The notes: generated from the letters alone by a model not told the origin. A stretch of DNA of 64,000 nucleotides from Salvator merianae (GCA_003586115.2 QVOM02000025.1:85997521-86061520); one strand, 5' to 3'; shown: positions 46,529 through 57,938, numbered from the stretch's first letter. A program made the numbers and translations.

Positions 46529-47862
46529 AGAGAGTCAGTAACCAAGTACAGCAAAGGTCAGCCAAGGCTTAAAAAACCCACAAACCTAAAATTTTACGTT
46601 TATAGGGCCTTTGGGCTCTGTACCTAAAAGACAAGCTTCAATATTATTAACTGTGAGCTTTGTTCCAATAGTGAAGACTTCTTTTCACAGTTAAACAATA
46701 AAAGGATTTAATTAATTCTCAAGTGGAAAGTCAGAAGTACAATTCAAAGCAGCATTCAGATCATCCGAGAAAATCAATTCCCACAGTTCCCCTGTGCATC
46801 GTTCTAAATCTGAAAAGAGTCGTCCGGACTCTGAAGCAATATCAGGTGAGGAAAGCAATGATTTCCAAAAACAAATAGAAATTTAGTATGCCAGCTTTCT
46901 TAAAACCAGAGAAAGAAATTGCACCGGCTTCATAAACTACAACTTTCAATCAGAAGGATTTAGCGTGTGCAATTATTTCTACTGTCTTTCCATTAAATCA
47001 GATTATAATCATTACATCCTAAAAGCTTTATTATGAAAGCTTTGCAAGTCTGATTTACAAAACAGAGGTTTATCATTTTATATATCTGTATTCTGGATGA
47101 ATGTGAAGTGGAGGAGAAAGTCCTATTTACTCATAGAACAGATATAGAAATATTTCCAAACTATTCAGTTCACTGGAAGAGTCAAATATTGCAAAACTTT
47201 ATATTGAATCAGATCATTGTCAATACATATTAGCTCCAGTGATGCAGGCACAGGTCTCTCTTCCATCCTGAAAATGCTAGAGAATGAGGAAAGGACCATT
47301 TCTATGCAAAAGATATGCTCTAGCACAGCTGATCTATGCTTTTCCCCAAAATCTGAACTATTGCGCCTTTCAAAATCACATTACAAACACATACACACAC
47401 TCACAGGGATGATCCGTGATTCTAAAGCTGACATTTCCTCCATGACTTGGAAAATCTTTGTCATCTCTGTCTCCTAGAGATGTGCAAAAATATGAAAATG
47501 CCGCTTTGGTCTGTAACAAACCGGAAATGGCACTGGGGCAGACGGTTTTGCCATCTAATGCAGAACCAGCCGGCCAACTAAGCACTGGCTAGCCCATTTG
47601 AACAAGGGTTTGTGTACTTGAATCGCACCCCAGCCTTCCTGCTTCTCTGACTGTGCTGTGGTCTCCCCCAGGTTATCCTCTGGCCTCCCTCTCTTCTGCA
47701 GTCATGCCTCACCTGTCGCCTGCCATCTTTGTCACTTTCCCATGCCCAGCCCTCCCCACTAACTTTCATTACAGATGCCGCCTTTCCCTCAGGTTGTGGC
47801 TGAATTGGATGTATGTTGATAGCACTCTACTGGGGACTGCCAGATTGTTATGAGAACTCAAA
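46529..47862. other. Intronic sequence, nothing recognised
   Basis: No feature supported. Confidence 0.45.
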
Positions 47863-48625
47863 GGACCTATTCGCACTTGCAACTAGCAAGCATCAAGGTT
47901 GCTTGCTGGTCAAGTGCTTCCACACTTGACAGAAGCCCAAGCGCTGGGAGAGGACTTCATCCACTCCCAATTGCTATCACTGCTGGTGCAGTAATTAGCA
48001 GTCTGGAACCTTAACTGAAGGTCACAGGGAGCTTCAGGTAAGGTTCCATTCGCACTTACCTGCAACAAGATGGCCATCTTGTGAGCAATGTGCCCATCGC
48101 GATCATGCATGCATGATGGGGCAAATGGGCCCAACTGGGCCCGTGCAATGCCCCAATCGGGCTTGCAATGCCCTGATCAGACCTGCAACACCTGCAATGC
48201 TGTCTGCACTGCATGGCCCCCATACCTTACCTGAAGCAGGAGACCAGTATTCACAGTGTGAATGCTTGTCTCCATGCTTGATTCTGACCATGGCAATGGC
48301 CAGGAAGCATCCAGTCACTGCCATGGCAACTGTCAGGGCCACGAAGCACCCAGGCACACACAGGCGTGATCAGCTGATCGCGCAGGCACGCTCAGTTGAT
48401 CACATCAGCCTGATCGCTGTGCCACCAGGTAACTGCAAATGCACTTTACCAGGAGATGACTAACACCTCCCGGTAAGGCTGTGGAGCACAAATTAGTGTT
48501 CCAGAGCTAAGAGCGATCAGGATCAACTGTAGACCACTCCCAGCCACTCAGGCCTCCACAAAGTGCAGAAGAACTTTGCTAGCAAGCATCCCTGATGCTT
48601 GCTAGCACAAAATACAAAAAGGTCC
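47863..48625. mobile_element. Large MITE, GGACCTATTCGCACTTGC end
   Basis: GGACCTATTCGCACTTGCAACTAGCAAGC pairs with GCTTGCTAGCACAAAATACAAAAAGGTCC. It is about 763 bp, the longest of the group. A second GGTTCCATTCGCACTTACC near 48044 suggests a composite of two related elements. No coding content. Confidence 0.75.
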
Positions 48626-49131
48626 AGTCTGTCTTTCCCAACGTCCAAGGCAGATAGCTTTGATTAAATAAAAAAAAAAGCAAGAAGACTAGTGCTTCAG
48701 TTTATTTCATTGATTTCGCCATTGGCCATTATACAGCATTACAAAACAACACACAGAATTAAAGGTTATCTAAAAAAGATCTTTATAAACAAACTAAAAT
48801 CCAATGCAGTTCCAATAAAAGCAGCTTTTTAGCAACCCCCTTACACATAGCTAGCATGTATGCTTTGCACTGTTGAAGGAAACAGAGCGACCCATTGGGA
48901 TATTTCTGAGTCATGTCCTAACAGAAGAAATTTTATTTTTTTCTTCATCTGAAGAAAGTTGTGAAACCTCTCAATCCTTCCTGAATTTTTTTCTCTAGCA
49001 GAAGTATGTAAAGAGCAGTACAGTAAGTAATGTGGAAGATCCTCAATTTGCACCCAAGGGCGAGGGCATGTTCTTTGTATAATTGGAATATTCTGATATC
49101 TACCAGATAGCATTGCAGAAAATACCAGACA
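48626..49131 (-). mobile_element. LINE 3' end with cysteine-histidine C-terminus
   Basis: The minus-strand frame 48841-49113 has the pattern IPIIQRTCPRP..DLPHYLLYCSLH. This resembles the C-terminal CPCG-type zinc-binding tail (C, H and C positions) of some non-LTR retrotransposon ORF2 proteins. A/T-rich 3' UTR lies at 48660-48830. The first catalytic domains are absent. It could belong to the same family as the piece at 10963. Confidence 0.5.
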
Positions 49132-49689
49132 TGCCTATAAAAACCAATCTCGGGTAAATATTGTGCTCTCTAGCCTTCGGATTTAATGAGGAGGGAGACT
49201 AGTGAAAAGGAAGCTGCAAGGGGAAGATTGAGAGGACAACTCTCTCTAAAATCTCATTTATAATGTAAAACAACAATAACAGATGTTCAGTGACACTGTA
49301 TTCCAAAGATTAAGAAGAAAAAAAAAACTGCCATCAGCACAGCTACCTAAACTGGAAGGTTTGTCCTACTGGAGAAAATTTAAGGGAACACAAACATTAG
49401 CAAAAGAAATACAAGCAAGAGATGCGACAAAGAAAATTTCAAGAAGCATATTGCTCCCCCCCCCCCAAATATATATATCAGTTTTATGGAAATACAGAAG
49501 GTGATTTCTATTCCATTTGGTCTAACACTAACTGAAAATGCAGAGCAAAGATATACAGATTGCTTATTATCGAGTTCTACATTTTTAAATAAGTTATCTA
49601 AATGAGACATTGTACCTGCTGCTTTTATATTTCTCTCACTGTAATGAATTACTATGGCTAGTTTGTAATTTTCTTAATAAAGTTTTGAA
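49132..49689. other. Intronic sequence with a C/AT simple tract
   Basis: C-run then (AT)n at 49456-49478. Nothing else. Confidence 0.5.
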
Positions 49690-49943
49690 ATATGGAATTA
49701 AGAATGGAGTAAAGCCAGATTAAAAACTAAAAAAGGAGTATATTGTCAAAATCAAGAAGACTGTAAATAGAAGTTCTTCAATTACATTAGAAGCAGGAAG
49801 CTGACTAGGGAAGCCACTGTCGTCTTGGACAATAAGGGGATCAGAGGTATGCTAACAAGAGAAAAAGAAACTGCAGAAATGCTGAATGACTTCTTCACAT
49901 CTGTCTTCATGGTAAAGAATCTGTGGCAGATCCCTGAGACTAA

Positions 49944-50385
49944 GGGCCTTTCCTCACCTGCTCGTAGACTAGACCATGGTCCACTTCTGGGCCTCTTTTG
50001 TGCGCACCTTAGAGTGGACTAGAGAGGCCCCGCCTCTTCTTAGTATGCTCCATTTGCACAGAACGTAGCATAAAATCAGACTAGGAAACCCAAACTGGCA
50101 TTCTGGTCGAGTCTACCAATAGACCTCTTTTTTGACATCTACCAGCATACTTGGGGATGGTACACCAGACCATAGAGGCATGTCATATACCAGAGGGGAG
50201 CCTTTACAGTGGCTCAACAAGGCATGCTGCCAAAATGGGACCTGTGAGCTCTTTGGAGCATTTGGAGGCACTCCACACTGGCTCTGAAACTGGTATGAGC
50301 TTTGGAGCTGGCACTGGGGCTGGTACGGAACAGGCTGTCCCAATGCAGACAACCTTGTTTGGCTCCCGGAGCGATCTATCCACGT
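49944..50385. mobile_element. GGGCC-group MITE inserted in CR1
   Basis: The left end GGGCCTTTCCTCACCTGCTC follows TAA. The interior matches the 40-kb and 46-kb copies (TGGTATGAGCTTTGGAGC, GGAACAGGCTGTCCCAATGC). The right terminus is not distinct. Confidence 0.65.
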
Positions 50386-51047
50386 ACAATGTTACATTCA
50401 TTTTCTCAGAAAGGGAACCTGATGAACTGAAATATATTGTGGTGACAAGAAAAGCAGCAGGCCTGATTGACAAATTAAACATCAATACATCCTCAGGTTT
50501 ATATGGCATCCCAGAGTTATTAAAGAGCTCAAAGGTGAGATTGCAAACCTCTTAAGAAAAATAAGCAATTTGTCACCACGCTCATCTTCTGTAGCCAAGG
50601 GCTGGAAAGTGGCCAAGGTAACTCCAAATTTTAAGAAGGGTTCAAGGGGAGACTGAGGAAATATCAAGCTTGTCAGTTTAATGTTTGTTCTAAAGTAGGT
50701 AGTGAAAACTCTAATTAAAGACAGAATTACCAAACATTTGGAAGGATTTGATCAGCGATAGTCAACATGGCTTCTACAAGAAGAAGTCCTGTCTAACTAA
50801 TCCTTTAGAGATTTTTTAGAATGTTGGACCTTCAGAAAGCTTTTGATCAAATCCCTCATCAAAGACTCCTCAGTAAGCTTAATGATCATGGAATAAAAGG
50901 ACAGGTTTTTATGAATAAGCAACTGGCTGAGGAACAGAAAGTAAAGGGTAAGTGTAAATAAAAATTACTCAGAATGGACTGCTATAATGAGTACAGTCTC
51001 ACAACATTCCCAAGAGTGAAATAAACAAGTTTGCCTATGATACCAAA

Positions 51048-51442
51048 GGGCCTGTTCGCACTTAGTGAGAGGAACATTCCAGGACACTCGCTGGAATGGA
51101 GCATTCGCACCTGCAAACAGCTCCAGCTGCCTTGAAACCTACAGAAGCCCACCTATTGCTTCCTGGTGTGGAATGGCAGCAGAGCAGACAGTTCAGACCC
51201 AGGTTCAGATTTTGGGGTCTAGACCCTGGTAGCTGCTTCAGACCCAAGTCCAGACCAAGCTCCTCTAGATCTGGATCCAGCTACCTAACTAGTGCATTCC
51301 TATTCACACTGCTCCCCCTGCTGGTCAGCTCATGAACTGTTCCAGTGCTGGCAAGTGTGAACACTCATCACCTGTACCTGATCCTGGCCGGCCTGAAACC
51401 TGCTAATTAGAACATTATACTGTCGTAAGTGTGAACAGGCCC
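51048..51442. mobile_element. MITE inserted in CR1, GGGCCTGTTCGCACTTAG end
   Basis: GGGCCTGTTCGCACTTAG pairs with GTAAGTGTGAACAGGCCC. The CR1 sequence breaks at CCAAA and resumes AAATTG, so any target duplication is only about 3 bp. It is closely related to 20758. Confidence 0.9.
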
Positions 51443-51530
51443 AAATTGTGCAGAGTGGTAAAACAAGGGAGAGCTGTTTGGGGTTCTAAAAGCATCTCTG
51501 AATATTAGGGAAACTAGGCATCAAAACAGC

Positions 51531-51923
51531 AGATACTTAAAGAAAATGTTAAAATGATTTAAAGAAAAAACCTTGACTACATAAACTGAATTCAGGAGAT
51601 CTGAGATGCCTGCGATAAGAAAATGATCTTGGCACAGGGGTAGATAATTCACTTATTCAGTTGTACAATTATGTTACATATATATTTCTGTGTCATTTTT
51701 AATTGGCATGATTTCCTACTATTTTACATTGCCCCTTTGTTCTCTGAAGAATGCACTCTACACTTGCTAAGGGTGAATTTTGAAATTTATACCACTAGCC
51801 TTTTCAATTTTTATTCAGAAGTTCCACAAAACTACATAAGGCTATTCTCAGGATGCCAGATTTAATATTCAATTTCAACTGGCCTTATTGTAGGTGACTG
51901 TGGAAATCTTCATTCAATAAGGA
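51531..51923. other. AT-rich intronic sequence
   Basis: Nothing recognised. Confidence 0.5.
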
Positions 51924-52230
51924 TTTTGTTTCACAAGTACTGCCAGCGGTGGGAAGACAATACATACCCTCCCTTGACCACAACTTATTATTCATAAGAC
52001 AGTAAGAAATTAATGAAAATTGATGAAATCAGAAATTAATGAAAATCTGTTACTGCTAACAGATGATGAAAATAAAGTTTTGTTTTCACAAGTACTGTTG
52101 AGGGTGGACAGCCAGTACATACTCTCCCTTGACCACAATGTATTATTCATAAGATAGTAAGAAATTTCATTAAAATCAAAAAATTAAAGAAAAACTGTTA
52201 CTGGTAACAGATGATGAAAATACTTTGCAG
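51924..52230. repeat. Diverged tandem duplication, 155-bp period
   Basis: TTTCACAAGTACTG, CCCTTGACCACAA, TTATTCATAAGA and TAACAGATGATGAAAAT each recur 155 bases apart. The copies differ at many positions and carry indels. Confidence 0.85.
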
Positions 52231-52311
52231 GGAGTTTCCGTATTAAAAATGGGTGGAGACAAAGAAAGCATCTCTAACCATATCTATCTGGCACAAGCTA
52301 TCCCTCACTGT

Positions 52312-52678
52312 GTTGGCCACTCGTGAATGTGCAGATGCTCACTAGTAAAGTGTGTCTGTACTTTACAGAGGCCAATGCGATTGGGAGTGGACTACAACCC
52401 CTCATGATCACTACTAACTGTGAAGCACAAAATTGTGCTCCACAGCTGTATCCGGAGCAGCTGGATGCTCCTGATATGCAGTGTTCACACCTTCTTCCAG
52501 GGCATGGCTGCAGCTGTGGCTATGCAGTTGCACTGCATCCCCGGTTGCCACGGCAGCGGCTGAATGTTTTCCCAGCTGCTGTCATGGCACAGGTGACCAG
52601 CATTCGCACTGCAGGGTCTGTTCCATCTCGGAATGTTCACTTGCAAACATTCCAAAATGGAAAATGCAAAAAGGCCCC
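52312..52678. mobile_element. MITE, right end GCAAAAAGGCCCC
   Basis: Right end AAAATGGAAAATGCAAAAAGG then CCCC. The left end is less clear (CACTAGTAAAGTG near 52340). The interior (GGCTGCAGCTGTGGC, TGCCACGGCAGCGGCTG, GGAATGTTCACTTGC) matches 22297 and 54545. Confidence 0.7.
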
Positions 52679-52735
52679 AAATCACCCTGAGACAGACTAA
52701 CCCTAGCATAGGTTAAGGGCCGGCCACATCTCATT

Positions 52736-52933
52736 TGTAGCATTTTGGGGACTGTTGTGCCGTGGTCCATAGTTCTTCTGAGAACCTAAGCTGTGATATC
52801 CATCTTCAGATGGCTTTTTTTTTTACTCTTCCAAAAGTCAAATCCTCTGAAGATGGATATTGTAGCTATATCCAAAAGCTTAGGTTCTCAGAAGAACTAT
52901 GGAACATGGCACAACAGCCCCAAAACTGCTAAA
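52736..52933. repeat. 200-bp inverted repeat
   Basis: The left arm (GTAGCATTTTGGGGACTGTT, CCATAGTTCTTCTGAGAACC, TATCCATCTTC) is the reverse complement of the right arm (GAAGATGGATA, GGTTCTCAGAAGAACTATGG, AACAGCCCCAAAACTGCTA). The right arm has about 16 extra bases. The loop holds a T-run. Possibly a fold-back transposon, or two inverted copies of a retroelement end. Confidence 0.85.
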
Positions 52934-53159
52934 AATAAGATTGAAACCAGCCGTGAAAGCCTACATTCTACCATGGCTGTCCACATGTTGGACAACCCAT
53001 CCAGGTCCATCCCTAGCCACCAGTTTCAAAAGCCAGGCTTAATTTCAAAGGCTCAACCCAGCCCTCCAAGGGCTAGGCCTTTGGCACAAAAAGAAATACC
53101 ATCTTGGCACCCCATCCTGGTCCATAACTTTGTTTGATGCAGAAGAAATGTGCTAAGGG
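52934..53159. other. Unclassified sequence
   Basis: Possibly the rest of the repeat next to the inverted repeat. No domain. Confidence 0.4.
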
Positions 53160-53248
53160 TGGATCAGGGCCTGAACTGGTCCGCACTAGTGTGCAGAGGA
53201 CAGGCCCCTGGTCCTGACCCTGGGATAATGTCTTGTACAGAAAGGCCC
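53160..53248. mobile_element. MITE right-end fragment
   Basis: GTCCGCACTAGTGTGCAGAGG, then TGGGATAATGTCTTGTACAG and AAAGGCCC, matches the right half of the palindromic GGACC-type element (16943, 61137). Confidence 0.55.
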
Positions 53249-53282
53249 TCAATTAGAAATCCTTTAGGAAAGATAAACTACA

Positions 53283-53347
53283 TGATACATGATGTTGGAC
53301 TACGTGATTTCTAGAATCCCTTGCACATCATAGATTTTATGATTCTA
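53283..53347 (+). mobile_element. CR1-like 3' tail remnant
   Basis: GATGTTGGACTACGTGATTTCTAGAATCCCTTGC.. and a terminal TATGATTCTAC resemble CR1 tails. Confidence 0.55.
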
Positions 53348-53573
53348 CAACTCTCTGCATGCCACGCATTGATCTTAAAAGTGATTACATTTTGAAAAAT
53401 CTTGTCAGTATGGCCAGAAAAAGAAGAACTCTATGGGAATGGGAAAATCCATTCTAATTCCTTCCTAGAATACACAATCATTTTATTTCTCGCTCTACAA
53501 CCAGGAACAAGCAACCTATTAAAAATACATGAACACAAAGAAGTCAAGGAAATTAGCAGCATGCAGGATCTTT

Positions 53574-53748
53574 GGGACTTTCTGCATTTTCCTTACATTG
53601 CCAAAACGGGTCTCCCAGTGATCCTGAGGCTAGGAACCTTCGCCCCAAGCCCTCAAGGACCAGCCTCAAAGCTCATGCAAACTTTGGGGTCAGGGAAGGG
53701 GCTGGTCTCAGTCTTTTAAACCATAGAGAAGTGAGTACAGAAAAGACC
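53574..53748. mobile_element. Short GGGCC-group MITE
   Basis: GGGACTTTCTGCATTTTCC pairs with AGAAGTGAGTACAGAAAAGACC. The interior (GAGGCTAGGAACCTTC, CAAAGCTCATGCAAACTTTG, GGGCTGGTC) is a shortened form of the 1078 element. Confidence 0.75.
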
Positions 53749-54035
53749 TTTCCTTCTTCCTTCCTGCCTGCCTGCCTTCCTTCCTTCGTTCCTTTTCAGC
53801 GATGACTTGTCCCTAAGTGCAGGTGTTTGCATGTCACTGGAAGGGGAGATCGCTGGCCACGGAGTCTGTGTTTTGCCGCAGCAGGCTGCTTGCAAGACCC
53901 ACTCAGGGATGGCTTTTTTTTTTTCACGGCCAGCGATCTCCCGGTCCAGTGACATGTGAACACCCACTCTTAAAGCAACAAGCCGTCACTGTTCCCTCCC
54001 TCCTTCCCTGTCTCCTTTCCTTCCTTCCTTTCGAA
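53749..54035. repeat. CTTC/CCTG simple repeat split by a MITE
   Basis: CCTTCTTCCTTCCTGCCTGC-like sequence on the left resumes as CCTCCTTCCCTGTCTCC and CCTTCCTTCCTTTCG on the right. Confidence 0.8.
53797..53991. mobile_element. CAGCGG fold-back hAT MITE, copy 8
   Basis: CAGCGATGACTTGTCCCTAA pairs with TTAAAGCAACAAGCCGTCACTG. It sits inside a CCTT-rich simple repeat, split into 53749-53796 and 53992-54035. The flanks TTCCTTTT and TTCCCTCC are consistent with a duplicated target but are simple sequence. Confidence 0.85.
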
Positions 54036-54544
54036 AAAAAAATAAAAAAAATACAGTCCTTGTTCATAAGCTATCCAAGCAAGGCACAGCCTCTAATTAA
54101 AAACAGCCTTACCATATCAGGTGAGGCTAGCCATTCTGAACAGAGAGGCAATAAGGCCCGCAAGGGCCATTTATTTTGGCAAGTATTTCAGTACATACTG
54201 AGCCTGGCTCAATACACTAAAAAGTTTCATCCAGGAGGCTTTCCTCTATTCAAACGGCTTTATCTGGCAAGAACCATACTATTGCCTTTTAGCATTGCTC
54301 AGGAAACATGATAGCCAGTGATACAGCAAGTATCTTAAATGTGCCTATAAGTCATGAAACCCAATGCAGTGTATTTGATTCCCAAGATGTTACCCACCTA
54401 GGCATTAACCAGACCTTCATAGATATGGAGAAAGGCTTTTAGGTTTCTGCAAGCAATAAGAATTTTGCCTCCTGTTTCTACAAATAGGCTGTCTGGAGGT
54501 GATATCTGTTCCATTAAATGGGTTGGATAGTTTTGATGAAGCAA
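54036..54544. other. Intronic sequence, nothing recognised
   Basis: No feature supported. Confidence 0.5.
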
Positions 54545-54978
54545 GGGCCTTTTTGCACTTGCAACTTGTGCGCGACAGGGATGCTAATTAGTCTAGTGCC
54601 TCTGCACCGCATGGAGAAGACACCAGCTGCTCCCAATCGCTACCTGCTGTGGAGCACAAAATCATGTTCCACAGCTGTATTGGGAGCAGCTGGACTGCTT
54701 CCAGTACACTGTGTTTGCACCTGCTTCTGGGTGCAAACACAGAGTGGTGTGACACATTTGCACTGGCATGCTGTGTTGCCGATTACCATGGTAGCATCCA
54801 GAAGCTTCTGGATGCTGTCATGGTGCAGGATGCCAGCATTCACACTGCGAAATGTTGGCATTCTGCTGCAGTTCTGTACCAAGACCTTGCAGTGTGAATG
54901 GTCTCCACATTGAGAGATCTGTTCCATCTTGGAACGCTCACTTCCAAACATTCCAAGATGGAAAGTGCAAAAAGACCC
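54545..54978. mobile_element. MITE, GGGCCTTTTTGCACTTGC end
   Basis: GGGCCTTTTTGCACTTGC pairs with ATGGAAAGTGCAAAAAGACCCC. Interior GGATGCTGTCATGGTGCAGG and ACATTCCAAGATGG are shared with 22297 and 52312. Confidence 0.85.
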
Positions 54979-56276
54979 CAAGTCAGCTCTTGTTCTTGGG
55001 TACCATCTAGTCAAAGCCAGCTCCTGGTTGACTACATGAGTGCTTCCATGGGCACTTCTATGCAGTTTTCTTGGCAAGGCTAGAGAAGTGGTTTTGCCAT
55101 TGCTTACTTCTGGAGAAAGACTGGAAACTGAAAATGTGACCTCCTGCTTTCTACCACTGAGCTACAGTCACTCGCAAAGATAACTTTAAAGGTGTTCTGT
55201 GCCAACTATGTTGTAATTTAAGAGTGAGTTCTGGCTGAGAAGTTAAGATATTTTCTGGTCAGACCACACAGACTTCCATTCTATTTCCAAAAAGGAGGTT
55301 GTAAATCTGTTTTCCAGCATTTTAGCAAACATATGAGAGAGCCCGTTGTGATATCAATCGGCACTGAATAAATTTTTACCCTACCCCCATTGCCTTTCAA
55401 ACCTTTTCTTGCCAGAAGTTGTTCAAAATTAGGCAAATACCCGATTTGCATTTTTTAAAAGTTGTTTTTGTACAAATAGGGGGTAAACCAACTTTTGCTA
55501 GCCATGGTATTTATTTTGTGTAACTGGTCTAATATTTGGGGGGGGGGGGACACTTGATTTGTGAAGAACTCTCTGATACACCCGCATAGGATTTTGAGAA
55601 ATCCTGAGATGGTGACTGATTACATTCAAATCTAGTATCCATTGTGTCAGCACCCTGAGCTTGTCCATTGTGATTCCATCTTTGCTCCTTTCCTAAACCC
55701 AACCATCCCTGCTACCATTATTTACAGATGCAGAGTTCCTTCTCCATTATGGTTGACTCCTGTGTGCTGATAAGGGTCTGCTGAGAACTGCTAACTGTTT
55801 GGGGAATTCAGAGTTGTGCTGTGGGAACTAGATGGACTGTGGGAACTGGGTAGAAAAGGCAGCAATGGAAGTTTGATATATTCTCTGAGCATCACTATAC
55901 TCTTTGTGATCTTTTATCAAATAAAACTGGAAAGCATGCTTGTGTTTCCACTGCCTCTGTTCCTTACATGAGGTCTGGGGAAAGGTATTCTGACACATTG
56001 ACTATGTCTGCTATGAACCGATAGCTTCCCTATCTTCCTTCTAAAGAAGCCCTAGTGCTTCGGACTGGGTGATAAATTGGGCTATTATTTATACATTGCT
56101 TGATAACCTGTTGTTTCCCTTTTGCAGTGTGCTATCTTGAAGAAAAGTTTGATTTTGCACGGGTAAACCCTTTTTTATGGTGCTCAGTTAGCCCTCTCTA
56201 TAATTTTGTATTACTTTTTATCTTGGATATGCCCCTGCTATGTAGATACCTGAAATAAGCCCAGTGATATTGCTAT
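54979..56276. other. Intronic sequence, nothing recognised
   Basis: Includes a run of about ten G near 55540. The parts at 55600-56000 may be an old repeat that I could not name. Confidence 0.45.
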
Positions 56277-56458
56277 CAGCGGCGGCCACCGGCTTTAAGG
56301 GCAGGTGTTCGCGCACCGTGCGAAGCGCACCATGGCTGTTCACGGGGCCTCCGGGTTGCCTGCTGCAGCAGTACGGAGGCACGGAGAACCCGCAAACAGC
56401 CATGGCACGCTTTGCACGAGGCACGAACACCTGCCCTTAAAGCCGGTGGCCGCCGCTG
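56277..56458. mobile_element. CAGCGG fold-back hAT MITE, copy 9 (best preserved)
   Basis: CAGCGGCGGCCACCGGCTTT pairs with AAAGCCGGTGGCCGCCGCTG without mismatch. Pairing then continues through GGGCAGGTGTTCG and most of the arm. It is flanked on both sides by ATTGCTAT, a perfect 8-bp target duplication. It is the youngest-looking copy. Confidence 0.97.
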
Positions 56459-56494
56459 ATTGCTATATATCTTGTTTGTTACATTTACAAAGGC

Positions 56495-56752
56495 ATATAA
56501 CAATGGGATGAAACTTCAAGGGAGTAGATACAGACTAAATATTAGAAAAATCTTTCAGACCGTAAGGACGATGGTCAGTGGAACAGGTTGCCACAGGAAG
56601 GCGTGAGCTCTCCTTTGCTGCAGGTCTTCAAGGGGAGGCTGGACAGACATCTGTCTGGGATGGTTTAGTGAATCCTGCATTGGGCAGGGGGTTGGACTTG
56701 ATGACCCTGGAGATCCCTTCCAACTCTGTGATTCTATGAAAAATATATCGTT
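56495..56752 (+). mobile_element. CR1 3' end fragment
   Basis: AATGGGATGAAACTTCAAGGG (the GMKLQG codons), AGGTCTTCAAGGGGAGGCTG, GGGTTGGACTTGATGACCCT and ATTCTATGA. Same subfamily as the 30-kb CR1. Confidence 0.92.
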
Positions 56753-57938
56753 CTACAATTTTTAAAAAAGAAAAATGGCACTTTAAAAACCAGCAATGCT
56801 GGCTGCACAATTCAAAAGCCCCAAATGATGGCCTGTTTATGATGTAGCAGTGGCTAAGCGGAACCTCATTTTTGTTGATGCCAAACATGACCAAAGCAAG
56901 TTGCCATTCTTCCCATGTGCATACCCACTTACTGTATGTGCAACAACTCTAGTGCTGACTAGAAATGCCTCCTGCAGATGTCTGCCTAATTACAAATATA
57001 TCTGAGAGCTTTCCAAAAAATGTATTTTAAGATGCAAGCCAGCTGGGTCATTCAGATCCACTGAGATGCTGTCAAACTGTCACAAGGCTGCCTGCTTCTA
57101 TTACTGGCTTTTGTCACTGAAGCTGTCCAAGATTTACAGGGCTAAGTGCATGAATAATGTAACACATTTAGCTGGGATGTTTTACTGTAAAGAGTGCAGC
57201 AAGGGGGAAAAAAGGGGAAACAAAAACAAATATCTATTATACAGCAGCAGATTTTGAGGGGGGGAAAACTTACGGGTAATCTCAGCTTTACGTTTAATCA
57301 TTGCGGTTAGAGCATTTTTCTTTAATCCTCACACAGAGAAAGAGAGATCTTTAAAAAGAGAACATCTGTTTGACTGAACATATCTCCTAATTTAAAAGGC
57401 AATTCAATGTCATAAAGCTTTCTTAAATGGGGATGGCACATAAATACATTCTCTTCCTCTGTGGCCCCCTCTTCTCTGCATTTGTGTGTGAGAGAGCGTG
57501 TGCGTGTGTTCACACTGAATTCAGAATCGCTAGAGATAGCAGAAGAAAATATGAAATATAAAAGCACCCTCTTTCTGCCTACCCACCCCCAACTTTATGC
57601 CTCTCTTTATGGCAGGCTTATCTGAAATTACATAGCCACACAAAAGGGGGAAAGTTGCATGTATTAATATCTGATTTCTTCCTTTATCACTGTTATTCAT
57701 TATTGATTAATAAAAGCACAAGACAGCCTGCTTTAGAATCCCAGTTCTTTCTTCCCATGAATAAGAAAGCCTCTCTCTCAATCCCCACTCTGGCACACTG
57801 CAATTTGAAATGGTCTAATAATTGTTCCTTGTAAAGGTTATGAGAGATGTAAGCGTTTTGAGCCTAGCTTATAGAAATGCTGAATACCGCGCTGTCAGTC
57901 ATTTCCTTATAATGCCTCTTTCGGGATGGAGAAACAAA
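56753..57938. other. Low-repeat sequence, possible conserved non-coding element
   Basis: About 56930-57300 shows no repeat signature and even composition. GTGTGTGCGTGTGTTC-type sequence lies near 57485-57510. Conservation cannot be judged here. Confidence 0.3.

Larger units (their letters stand above)
49690..51530 (+). mobile_element. Old CR1 LINE ORF2 fragment with two MITE insertions
   Basis: Degraded ORF2 sequence can be followed through several broken frames: GAAATGCTGAATGACTTCTT (the ELLN.FF region), the AGGTAACTCCAAATTTTAAG segment of the reverse transcriptase, CAACATGGCTTCTACAAG (QHGF) and CAGAAAGCTTTTGATCAAAT (KAFDQ). It is split by MITEs at 49944 and 51048. The text resumes after the second at AATTGTGCAGAGTGG (ADDTKL region). 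It is far older than the 30-kb copy. Confidence 0.75.
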
